Notes: generated by a model from the sequence alone, not told the origin. Shown: positions 6,388-14,503, counted from the stretch's first letter. The stretch: DNA of 17,092 bases from Armatimonadaceae bacterium (GCA_030446525.1 JAUJNC010000164.1:1-17092), one strand, 5' to 3'. Numbers and translations are program-made.

Positions 6388-6467
6388 GCGCGGAACCAGC
6401 CTTTCGATGAGCCTGGATGCGCCGCTCGCGCGTCCAGTGCAGTGACTTGTTGGGCGGCGCTGGGGTA
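6388..6467 (-). other. Half attC-like sequence between the two insertion elements
   Basis: On the minus strand GCCCAAC (6455-6449) fits the integron attC core R-Y-Y-Y-A-A-C, and the following AAGTCACTGCACTGGACGCG resembles the arm of attC-like repeats scattered in environmental genomes. The partner core site is not found next to it, so only half an attC would be present. Some IS110/IS1111 elements insert into attC sites. A similar block lies at 9586-9638 in the right arm. Confidence 0.35.
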
Positions 6468-7783
6468 TGAACCGGGGACCTGGAAGTAGCAGTATAGACC
6501 GGGGACATAGGTAACATTCAAGCGTATGGCATGGAGGGGACAACCGCCATGCCCTGGAAAATGACAGAACCTATGACCCAACGTGCTTACTTCTTTCATC
6601 GCCCTGCACCAGGAGGGCCTCTGGTCCCTCACCGAGGCATTGCCAGCGCTTCGCTATCTCTCGCAGAACCGCCTACAAGTGGCTCGGCCGCTTTTGAACG
6701 GGCGGCCTCGACGCTCAAGGACCAGAACCGAGCCGCTGACCTGCCCGTACCAGACCGCGCTGAGAAGTCTCGCGGCGCTGCTGCAAACGCCGAAAGATCA
6801 CCCCACCTGGGGACCAATGGGGCAGGGGCCCCGTGCGCACAGCCTACCTGCAAAAGCGCCGCCCCGGCCTCCTGCTTCCGGCTGCCTCGACAGTGGGCGG
6901 GCTGCTCAAACGCCACGGCCTGATCGAGCCGAAGCGCCGCCACGCCAGACAGTGGGAGCATCCCGGAGCGCCTGCCCTTCCAGGCGGAGGCCGCCAATGA
7001 CACCTGGTGCGCCGACTTCAAGGACAGTTTCCCGCAAGGACGGCAAGGACTGCTACCTCCTGACCGTCACCGACGCCCACAGCGCTTCTTCTTATGCTGT
7101 CATGGCTTGCCCTCGACGCCAGGACGGGGTGTTCCCTATCACCCGGGGCGTGTGCTGCCCAGTACGGCACCCGCAGCCATCCGCACCGACAACGGCGTGC
7201 CCTTCGCCACGCAAGCGATCTGCGGCTCATCCAAGCTCTGGGTCTGGTGGATCAAGCTGGGCATCGCCACCACCCGCCAAGCGGGTACCCGAGGCATAGA
7301 ACCGGGACAGCCCCAGCAAAACGGGCGGCACGAGCGGATGCACCGGACGCTCAGAGAGAGACGGCACGGCCGCCAGAAAAGGACATCAGCCTGCTTGACG
7401 CTTCCACGACGCTTGGCGAGCCGAGTTCAATCACGAGCGCCCGCACGAGGCCTTGGGGATGAGAACGCCTGCGTCCCTGTACGCCCCTTCGTCGCGCCCC
7501 CTGCCGTCGCGGCTGCCCGAACCCGATTACCCCGGCCACTTCCAGGTACGCCTGGTCAGCAAGTCAACATGTTCCGCCTCCACCACCGCCGATCTTTATC
7601 GGCAGGCGCTCGTGGATGAAAGTACATCGGCCTGGAAGAAAACCGGCGACGGCATCTGGTCCGTTTACTTCTATGACGTGCTACTCGGACGCCTCGACGA
7701 GCGCGTTACAAAATCCGGGGTAGAATACAGTCATGAAGTGTTACCTATGTCTCCGGTCACAAGTGTTACCTATCTCTCCGACT
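6468..7783 (+). mobile_element. IS481-family insertion element, left-arm copy
   Basis: The element is about 1.3 kb with doubled terminal repeats. At the right end TGTTACCTATGTCTCCGGT (7739-7757) and TGTTACCTATCTCTCCGAC (7764-7782) lie in tandem. At the left end the inverse ACCGGGGACATAGGTAACA is at 6498-6516, with a damaged outer copy from 6470. The outermost bases read TG...CA in the better-preserved right-arm copy. The inside is filled by an IS481-type transposase. The right tip is the exact inner edge of the inverted-repeat arm. Confidence 0.85.
6549..7723 (+). pseudogene. IS481-family transposase (DDE), frameshifted
   Basis: The start at 6549 (MPWKMTEPMTQRA) has GGAGGGG upstream and matches the usual MPWK...PM opening of this family. 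The product pieces in order are: a helix-turn-helix with KTAYKWLGR; a first catalytic Asp in CADFKDSF (7011 region); KDGKDCYLLTVTDAHS; AIRTDNGVPFAT with the second Asp (7183 region); PQQNGRHERMHRTLR with the catalytic Glu (7312-7356); a FNHERPHEALGMRTP tail; and the C-terminal GDGIWSVYFYDVLLGRLDER ending at TAG 7721. They lie in at least three frames, so small indels break the gene repeatedly. The total span (1175 bases, about 391 codons) is normal for the family. No functional protein would be made from this sequence as written. Confidence 0.87.
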
Positions 7784-8291
7784 CGTACATGGCCTTCGGT
7801 TACTGCTGTGTGCCGCTTTGAGCCTGTTACTCCTGCTTTATCCGCCGCGCTCTGTCACCTGGCTTGGCGCTTTGGCTGGCGGAACCTTCTCACCCAACAG
7901 GCCGGGCCGGTGAAGTAAGGAACCGCTCCACTCGAAAGGAGTCCGCGCGCTTTAGCCGTGGAAGGGCCTTAACTGTCGGGCCGGTTCTCCCCGCGCCGGC
8001 CCCCGCCGATGAGCGCTCCCCGCTGTACAGGGCCCAGAACGCCAAAAAGCCGCCGCTCTCGGTGATCGGGATGCCGAGCAGCGGATTCGTCCGCCCACGA
8101 CCACAAGCGTGGCTGGCGCGCCGGTCGTTGCGCCGACGCCAGAACCTTCAAGAGCCACGCGCCCGCGTTCCGCACGATCTGGTAGCCGAGCGCCATGCAA
8201 AGCAGGAACAGCACAGGCACAATACCATAAGCAAAACTTCAAATCCACCAACCATGCGGGCGTGATCTTTCTTCGGCCATGCCGCGGAACG
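7784..8291. other. Unique 508-base loop between the inverted-repeat arms
   Basis: This segment has no partner in the window and separates the two IS481 tips. It is not self-complementary over any long stretch. It holds one likely broken membrane-protein gene on the minus strand (7890-8255); the remaining bases on either side have no coding character. Confidence 0.7.
7890..8255 (-). pseudogene. Small membrane protein gene, frameshifted
   Basis: Three minus-strand frames join into a plausible protein. MVGGFEVLLMVLCL starts at 8255. VPVLFLLCMALGYQIVRNAG and AWLLKVLA continue in the next frame (about 8225-8141). NPLLGIPITESGGFLAFWAL and YSGERSS lie in a third frame (about 8085-8005), which runs to a TGA at 7892-7890 after T-S-P-A-R-P-V-G. 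This gives two or three hydrophobic helices and a basic tail. I recognise no family. At least two frameshifts are needed. The start lacks a clear ribosome site (an upstream ATG at about 8279 is another option). The gene is the only content of the loop. Confidence 0.4.
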
Positions 8292-9563
8292 TGTCGGAGA
8301 GATAGGTAACACTTTAGACCGGAGACATAGGTAACACTTCATGACTGTATTCTACCCCCGGATTTTGTAGTCGCGCTCGTCAGGCGTCGAAGTAGCACGT
8401 CATAGAAGTAAACGGACCAGATGCCGTCGCCGCTCTCTTCCAGGCCGATGTACTCATCCACGAGCGCCTCGCTGATAAGATCGGGCGGTGGTGGAGGCGG
8501 AACATGCTGGACTTGCTGACCAGGCGTATTGGGGTAATCGGGTTCGGGCAGCCGCGACGGCAGGGGGCGCATTGAAGGGTACAGGGGACGCAGACGTTCT
8601 CATCCCCAAGGCCTCGTGCGGGCGCTCGTGATTGAACTCGGCTCGCCAAGCGTCGAAGCGCTCTTGTTGCGCTGGGATGTCCTTTCTGGCGGCGTGCCGT
8701 CTCGCCACGGGCGTCGGTGCGCTCGTGCCGCCCGTTTGCTGGGGCTGTCCCGGTTCATGCGCCGGGTACCCAGCGGCGGGTGGTGGCGATGCCCAGCTTG
8801 ATCCACCAGACCCAGAGCGGACAGGCCGCAGATCGCTTGCGTGGCGAAGGGCACGCCGTTGTCGGTGCGGATGGCTGCGGGCAAGCGTACTGGGCAAAGA
8901 CACGCCTGGGTGATGGCCGTCCTGGCGCACCGAGGGCAAGCCATGACAGCATAGAAGAAGCGGCTGTGGGCGTCGGTGACGGTCAGGAAGTCCTTGCCGT
9001 CCTTGGTGGAAACTGTCCTTGAAGTCGGCGCACCAGGTGTCATTGGCGGCCTCCGCCTGAAGGGCGAGGCGCTCCGGGATACTCCCACTGTCTGGCGTGG
9101 CGGCCTTGGCCTCGATCAGGCCGTGAGCGTTTGAGCAGGCTCGCCCACTGTCGAGGCAGCCGGAAGCAGAGGCCGGGGCGGCGCTTTGCAGGTAGGCCAG
9201 CAGTAGCAGGGCCCCTGCCCCATTGGTCCCCAGGTGGGGTGATCTTTCCGCGTTGTAGCGCGACGACTTCAGGCACGGTCTGGTACGGGCAGGTCAGCGG
9301 CCTTCGGCTCTGGTCAGCGGGGCCGTCGAGCCCTTTCGTTCAAAACGGCCGAGCCACTTGTAGGCGGTTCTGCGAGAGATAGCGGAAGCGCTGGCTGGGA
9401 CTCGGTGAGGGACCAGAGGCCTCCTGGTGCAGGGCGATGAAGTGGGCACGTTGGGTCATAGGTTCTGTCACTTTCCAGGGCATGGCGGTTGTCTCCATGC
9501 CGCCTTTTGTGCCTTAATTTACCTATGTCCCCGGTCTATACTGTTACCTATGTCCCCGGTTCA
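8292..9563 (-). mobile_element. IS481-family insertion element, right-arm copy
   Basis: This is the reverse-complement copy of the element at 6468-7783, 44 bases shorter. Its doubled terminal repeats are better preserved. ACCGGAGACATAGGTAACA (8318-8336) lies inside the outer TGTCGGAGAGATAGGTAACA (from 8292). At the other end TTACCTATGTCCCCGGT (9519-9535) lies inside TGTTACCTATGTCCCCGGT (9542-9560). Confidence 0.85.
8352..9483 (-). pseudogene. IS481-family transposase, right-arm copy, frameshifted
   Basis: This mirrors the gene at 6549-7723, starting MPWKVTEPMTQR at 9483 and ending with CTA (TAG) at 8352-8354. Recognisable pieces are TKDGKDFLTVTDAHSR and FFYAVMACPR, AIRTDNGVPFATQAICG, WWIKLGIATTRRWVPG, FDAWRAEFNHERPHEALGMR and DGIWSVYFYDVLL. 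It keeps R-D-Y-K-I-R-G before the stop, which is corrupted in the left copy, but lacks residues the left copy retains around NGRHERMH. The two copies therefore carry different lesions in a gene that could be rebuilt only by combining them. Confidence 0.85.
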
Positions 9564-9638
9564 TACCCCAGCGCCGCCCAACAAGTCACTGCACTGGACG
9601 CGCGGCAGCGCATCAGACTCATCAGGCTGGTTCCGCGC

Positions 9639-10740
9639 GCCGGTGAGATACTGTGTTGCTTGTCAAGTGGCAGGTGCGGTTTTCGTGGCAAAGTTCGGGT
9701 CGAAGGCGCGGCTTCAACACGCCGTAGGCGGCTCGCAACAGCTTGCGCATGGCCGCACCCAGGATCAGCGACGGCCTTACCTTTCGCTTTAGACCGTTCG
9801 CCCAACGCCTTGACAGGCGGGTTGAAGCCTTGCTCGCGGGAAAGTACAGGCTGTGGCGCAGACGCGGCGAGCCGCGCTTGGACAGAACACTACGGCCCCG
9901 CACGGAGCTGCCGCTCTGGCGGATCTTGGGCGCGGAGAGCGACTTGCCGGGACGCGGTGAACCGCAACATCACCGAGTTCGGCCGAAAGGGCCGCCGCGC
10001 TGGTGTGGGCAATGCCGGGGATGCTGGTCGGCAGATCGCGCTTGCCCTTCAGGTCCAGGTGGCTGTCGGTCGTAGATCTGCCCCTGGATAGCGGCAATCT
10101 CAGCCTCCAGGAAGCGAGCACCGTCTCAGGAAGTGCTCACGCACTTCGCCACTGGCGGGTCCTGCCGCTGGCGATTCTTCTCGGTCGTCTGCATTTCCGG
10201 CAGGCAGTCGAGCAGGCGCACCAGCGCTTGGAGCGTGCGGATCTGCGGTACGGGAGGTGTCCAAACGGGCGGCCGATGCCGGGCCATGGTTTGGGCATCT
10301 ACCTTGTCGGTCTTGGTGCGTAGAGGGTAGTCTGGGCGGAAGTGGTACACCTGGGCGGGGTTGACCATGCTGACCGTGTGGCCCGCCTCGTGAAGCGCCA
10401 GGGCAGCGGCCTCGCGCGGGTCCCGGTCGCCTCCAGGCAGGCATGGACCGGTTGTGCCGCGCCATTGTCGCTGAGCCAGCCAAGGATCTGCTGGTGACCG
10501 GCGGCCGTGTTGGCGAAGACCTTGTGGCGCGGTGCGCTCGTCCCTTGATCAGGGCGACATCCAGCGTAGTTTTGGAAACATCGATGCCCAGGAACATAGT
10601 GCCTCCTCGGGGAATGGTGGATTGGTTCTTGCCCGGTAGCCAGCCTTGTGATGCAAGCTCTTCCTTTAGCAGGTAGGCTTTGGATACTGTCCGACCTTTG
10701 CAGGGCAAGAGATGTCGTGCCGGGCGCTCATCTCACCGGC
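9639..10740 (-). mobile_element. IS110-family insertion element, right-arm copy
   Basis: The flanking 11-base inverted repeat GCCGGTGAGAT (9639-9649) / ATCTCACCGGC (10730-10740) is retained. The element spans 1102 bases versus 1139 in the left arm. The structured leader pair is also retained (GTCGTGCCGG at 10714-10723, CCGGCACGAC at 10777-10786). Confidence 0.6.
9663..10597 (-). pseudogene. IS110-family transposase, right-arm copy, frameshifted
   Basis: The start is at 10597 after AGGAGG, with FLGIDVSKTTLDVAL intact. Here the section VNPAQVYHFRPDYPL and RTKTDKVDAQTMAR stays in one frame, whereas the left copy breaks there. Later the right copy loses bases around MARHRPPVW and through the C-terminal part (KRDLPTSIPGIAHTSAAAL, MLASWRLRLPL in other frames). 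The span of 935 bases is 40 short of the left copy. It is not translatable as a whole. Confidence 0.83.
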
Positions 10741-10858
10741 GGGCTCTTTCGGGCCCAAAGCGGGTCATCAACGTCACCGGCACGACAAACATAACATACA
10801 AAGCGGGTCGTTGAGCGACGTTGGTAGACGTCTGGTGCGATGTGATCGGTAGGCGGCA

Positions 10859-11178
10859 ATGACGAACTGCTCATGTGCGGTGCTGCTCTGGAAGCCGGCA
10901 AGGTGTCCGTCGGGGGCTCTTTGCTGGTGGGGGGCCGCAGCAATGTTGGTTTTCAACCGGACCGCCACCGGACCCGAAAGTGGTCGCTTCCCATGAGGCG
11001 CGCCCGGCGTGCGTTGTCCGCATTGCCAGATCGTCTTGGTCTTCGAGAATACCTGGATACCCTGCCCGCAGTGCGGAGCCCTGCTCAACCTGGCGCGCAG
11101 GGGTGGACTCCCCGAGCAGGAGCCTTGGCCTCTTGTTCATGTCGTCAGTGCCAGGCCAGGGTTGTGGGTGAGCCGTGA
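10859..11178 (+). pseudogene. Zinc-ribbon protein gene, right-arm copy, frameshifted
   Basis: This is the mirror of 4799-5131. It starts at ATG 10859, loses a base within the first knuckle (reading switches from M-T-N-C-S to MCGAALEAGKVSVGG), and is broken again before MRCPHCQIVLVFENTWIPCP and CGALLNLARRG. It ends at TGA 11176-11178 after V-V-G-E-P. It is 13 bases shorter than the intact copy. Confidence 0.8.
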
Positions 11179-11248
11179 GCTGTACAATCCGATCGAGCGG
11201 GGTGGCGCCGCAGAGTCGCCGCTCTGTGAACAACACCATCCGCTGGGG

Positions 11249-11620
11249 TTACTCTGCCTTCATGGGATATCCGTTTGGCCGCGGTCCGGCGGCGTTTTTC
11301 TCGCCCTTTCCTCGCCGGGTTGCCGTCGCCGGTTACTCTCAGCGATGCGCGCCCGCCCCTCCGTCGTCCCCGGCCAGGTTTGGACGGGCCGCATCTGGTC
11401 CTTGCCCGAGCTCACGGCGAGCGTCCGGCAGGCCGTCCGCTGCCCGTCATGCACCGCAGAACGCCACAGGCTCTGGGAAACGGCGGCTTCTTGCGGCAGC
11501 GAAGCCCGCATCTGCCCCGTGTCGTCGACAACCACAACGTAGAACACCTCACCATTCAGCGCCCGCCCGATGTCGGCGACGGCCTGCACAGATCGCTCAG
11601 GGTGCCAGTCGTTCGTCCAT
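11249..11620 (-). pseudogene. HGG-motif gene, right-arm copy, degenerate
   Basis: This is the mirror of 4337-4720, from CAT 11620 to TTA 11249, 12 bases shorter. Matching pieces are VADIGRALNGEVFY, TACRTLA and WPGTTEGRARIAESNRRR. The Cys/His core is destroyed: the segment matching CGACGARTRKG reads as unrelated sequence, and the H-G-G is gone. This is the most diverged part of the arm, with substitutions as well as indels. Confidence 0.75.
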
Positions 11621-11919
11621 CCTGTGCTTCCCCATCTTGCAACGTTTCGTGACGCAATCCAGACCCCATGACGCACCGCGCAAAGGCGGCGATGACGAGG
11701 CGACGCTCAGGGCCACGGCCGGCTCTGAAGTGGCGAATTTTGCTCCCGCAGAAATATCCGGTTGAAACGGAGAGCATAGGCAGGGCGCGACTGCCAGTTC
11801 AATGCCGGCACGAACGCAAACGCGGCATCTCCGGGAAAGACCGTCGAGGAGGGAACAACTGTCGATCGTAAAGACTAAGCATCAGCTTGTAAAACTCCGT
11901 TCGTCGAAAAGGCTCTGAC

Positions 11920-12561
11920 ATGCGTTCATCCGGTTTCGTCTCCTGCCTACGGCGTGTGGCTGTCGCCGCCGCATCACTGACTTTGTTGACCGGCTTGGGG
12001 TGTGGGTGTCTCGCCCGTCCACACGAATGAACCCCGGCACTGACCTCAACAATGCGTTCCCGGACATCACTCTGTCCGCCGTCGGCAGTGGCACGGCGGC
12101 CCCGGCGTCTTGCGACGAGCACGCAGCCGGAACCGGGTATCGCGAGCACCGGGACGCACGGTTTTGGCAACCGTTCGCCGTGGCCTGCCACGCCTTCAGC
12201 GCCCCGGACGTAGAAGCAACTGCGCGTTGACTTTGCCAACCCGTGCTCTGGGTGACGCTCGACTTCATTGCGAACGACACGACCGACACCGGGCTGTTGC
12301 GCGCGTTCAATAGCGTGGGCACGCTGCTGGAAACCCGCCTGACTGCCCCTCTGGCCCAGAACCAGATCGAGCACGCTCACGGTAGGAAGTGGGAGGCAAA
12401 TATCGCGTATGTGTTGGCAGGCGGCAACGCCGTTACGACGACGTACGACGCGATCCTGCTGGACAACTCTGCGCTACGCCATCCCCGAGCCCTCCACCCT
12501 CGCCTCTTCGGCACCTCGCACACTGGGCTGCGGCTGGCGACGGCGGGGGCGGGCGGCGTAA
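11920..12561 (+). pseudogene. PEP-CTERM gene 2, right-arm copy, frameshifted
   Basis: This is the mirror of 3346-4023, from ATG 11920 to TAA 12559-12561, 36 bases shorter. MRSSGFVSCLRRVAVAAASL is kept, then an inserted base shifts the frame in the signal peptide. GTDLNNAFPDITLSAVGSGT, VLWVTLDFIANDTTDTGLLR and ANIAYVLAGGNAVTTTYDAI appear in changing frames. The P-E-P tag region is damaged (the LLGTGTLTLLG helix is partly deleted). Confidence 0.85.
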
Positions 12562-12934
12562 GACGAGTTCCGACCGTCTACACGCGGACGGCTGGGGGTA
12601 GTTTCCCTTCTTGCTCGCAAAGCGGACGAATGTCCCGGTGAAAGGCATCGAGCAGGACTGGCTGCCCCTGTGCGGGCCGTCCTTTTTGTGTCAGGGTGGG
12701 AGCGGGCGACAGGGAAGGCGATGACCCGGAGATGTAACTACTTTCCTCCAGGGCAGCGCGTCAATTCGATAAAGGTAAAAGAGCAAGCCCCTTCCTGATG
12801 CGCTTGCCTTGGCTCGCCAGCGGGGCGCATCTCAGAAGGAATGCCTTTGCCTGCGGTCGCCCTGCCAGGTCGCAGCGGAGATACTCTGCTGCCACTGTTG
12901 CTGCTGTACTTGCCCGCACACAGGAGGGACAGGG

Positions 12935-13438
12935 ATGTCTCCCAGGACACGGCGCGACGGCTTGTGTACCCTGCCCCGTACTCGCGTTGCTGTCACTGAA
13001 CCTTCCGCCTGGGACAGCCAGCCGTAGCAGCCGCGCTCCCGGGAGCACCGGGCGCGCCCCGGCCACTACACCGAGGCCCAGATACTGGCCCTCTCCGGCC
13101 GCTCTGCCGCGCCCTGGCGGGGCACAAGCCGAGGCCTGCATGTACGAGCCAGAGGCACTGACATGGCGCCCAGCAGTTGTGGGACGTGTACGCCCGCGAC
13201 GCAGCGGGGCGACATGTGTTGTACCTGAAATGGGACGACGATGCCGGCCGGGCTGGATCGCCCGGATGTCCCAGCAGGCTCTTGGCCCCGAGCGGGGAGG
13301 GTCCGCCGCTGGGGCGTCGGGAAGGGCCGTCACGGCGGGGCAGCAGTGGCTGCGCCTGCTTTGGGGCGGGCAGGCGATCGTGCCCTGGCCGTCTGGTGCG
13401 CGTCACCGGGCCCGGTGGCCGGATGCGGGGCAACAACC
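12935..13438 (+). pseudogene. Hypothetical exported protein, right-arm copy, frameshifted and truncated
   Basis: The ATG at 12935 keeps the AGGAGG ribosome site and MSPRTRRDGLC. Frameshifts follow within 20 codons. WDVYARDAAGRHVLYLKWDD is recognisable near 13180-13239. The copy ends at 13438, about 34 codons before the stop position of the intact gene, where the inverted-repeat arm stops and unrelated sequence begins. Confidence 0.8.
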
Positions 13439-13676
13439 TCGCGCTCTAACTCTGCGGGGCCGGCCCCGCCCCCGCCAGCCGCGCGTACCACGCCTTCCGG
13501 CCCGCCTGCGCCGCCGCGGGCGAAATACTCCCCCCGCCGGACCTGCCGTTTGATTAACAGCTTGTTCGCTTTCCCGAATAATAATGTATAATGTACGCAG
13601 CGGCGGAAGCACGCTCGCTTTTGACCGGTACATACGGGCGCCGCAGGGCGGCCGGACAAGTCCCCCGGAGGTAGGT
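13439..13676. other. Junction-flanking intergenic region with palindrome and prepilin promoter
   Basis: Just outside the right arm lies the perfect 16-base palindrome GCGGGGCCGGCCCCGC (13454-13469), which may be a terminator stem without U-tract. A possible promoter for the next gene is TTGTTC (13562-13567) with TATAAT (13587-13592), spacing 19. The -10 is consensus, the -35 weak. No gene is visible here. Confidence 0.45.
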
Positions 13677-14459
13677 ATGCATCGTCGCACAGCACATCAT
13701 TCGGGCTTCACCCTGGTCGAGCTGCTCGTCGTGGTCGCGATCATCGCGGTCCTTTCGTCCCTTTTGTTCCCGGTCTTCGGACAAGCGCGTGATAAGGCCC
13801 GGCAGGCCGCTTGCCTGAGCAATCAGAAGCAGATCGCGGCCGGGCTGATGCTGTACGCCCAGGACTACGACGAGACCTTCCCGTCGTACCCGTTCGGCCG
13901 GGACGGCGTCATTGCGCACCCCCGTTTCGGCCGCGCCGGCGATGGCTGGGAGTGGTCGCTGTGGGTGGGTTCCTTGATGCCGTACGTCAAAAACGCGGGG
14001 GTGTTCGCGTGCCCCAACGGCCCGGACGCCGACGCCTTCCGGCGCGGGCCGGCCGGCCAGCGGATCCTGGTGCACCTGGCGCTCAACGAGTACGTCATGG
14101 ACACCAAGCGGTACGGGGCGACGCTGGCGGCGCTTTCCGGCGCCGCCAACGGCATCGCCGAGATCTCCCTGGTCGCCGAATCGGTGAGCCCGGGGATCTA
14201 CCAGGACTGGACCTACGACAGGTCGGTGCCCGGCAAGCCGCAGCCCTTCAGCCTGGTCCGGCTGTACTGCCCCAACGGCGTCGGAACCACCGATGCCGCT
14301 TGCCTGGCCCGGCACCGGGATCACGGCATAAACATCGTCTTCGCCGACGGACACGCCAGGTTCGTGCCCGGCGGGCGCATCCAGGGCGGGCGGGGAAACC
14401 CGCGCGGGGAGTACCCGATCGTCGACCCGAACGCCAGGAACTACCACCAGTCTCCGTAA
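13677..14459 (+). CDS. Type II-style prepilin (DUF1559-like), second copy
   Basis: This is a 260-residue pseudopilin-like protein. The leader MHRRTAHHSG ends at Gly10; FTLVELLVVVAIIAVLSSLL (11-30) is the membrane helix with Glu15. [20 protein letters not shown] and AQDYDETFPS follow, clearly paralogous to the protein at 449-1273 in the first 70 residues, while the middles differ. The C-terminal motif is H213-X10-D224-G225 (or H216-X7), one residue off the usual H-X9-DG spacing. The start at 13677 has GGAGGT 5-6 bases upstream; the frame is open back to 13584 without a ribosome site. It is intact, in contrast to the adjoining arm, and is probably processed by a prepilin peptidase. Confidence 0.92.
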   Translation: MHRRTAHHSGFTLVELLVVVAIIAVLSSLLFPVFGQARDKARQAACLSNQKQIAAGLMLYAQDYDETFPSYPFGRDGVIAHPRFGRAGDGWEWSLWVGSLMPYVKNAGVFACPNGPDADAFRRGPAGQRILVHLALNEYVMDTKRYGATLAALSGAANGIAEISLVAESVSPGIYQDWTYDRSVPGKPQPFSLVRLYCPNGVGTTDAACLARHRDHGINIVFADGHARFVPGGRIQGGRGNPRGEYPIVDPNARNYHQSP

Positions 14460-14464
14460 CCGGC

Positions 14465-14503
14465 AGCCCCCACCCCCGTCCCCCGGCCGCGGGCGGGGGC
14501 TTT
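14465..14503 (+). terminator. GC-rich stem-loop with short U-tract
   Basis: AGCCCCC (14465-14471) pairs with GGGGGCT (14495-14501), followed by TTT. It lies 6 bases after the prepilin stop and touches the stop of the convergent aldehyde dehydrogenase gene (14502), so it may end transcripts from both sides. Confidence 0.65.

Larger units (their letters stand above)
2446..7783 (+). repeat. Left arm of a giant imperfect inverted repeat (~5.3 kb)
   Basis: From about 2446 to 7783 the sequence recurs in reverse complement at 8292-13438. The arm carries, in order, most of the hypothetical gene, PEP-CTERM gene 2, the HGG-motif gene, the zinc-ribbon gene, an IS110 element and an IS481 element. Matching landmarks include the terminator hairpin, all five start-codon contexts and both IS tips. 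Identity is high in runs of tens of bases and is broken by frequent small indels. The inner edge falls on the tip of the IS481 element. The first four genes are intact in this arm; the two transposases are not. Confidence 0.93.
8292..13438 (-). repeat. Right arm of the giant inverted repeat (~5.15 kb)
   Basis: This is the reverse-complement partner of 2446-7783, with the same gene order mirrored. It is 191 bases shorter overall. Corresponding gene spans shrink from 678 to 642, 384 to 372, 333 to 320, 975 to 935 and 1175 to 1132 bases. Differences are small indels and clustered substitutions, not multiples of three. The outer edge at 13438 lies inside the copy of the hypothetical gene, after GGCAACAAC; from 13439 on there is no similarity to the left arm. 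Confidence 0.93.

Noticed and set aside
6468..9563. Composite transposon made of two functional inverted IS481 copies
   Set aside because: The geometry fits, but neither transposase is intact, the passenger is broken, and the homology extends far beyond the IS copies into chromosomal-type genes. A composite transposon does not explain the outer 4 kb of each arm.
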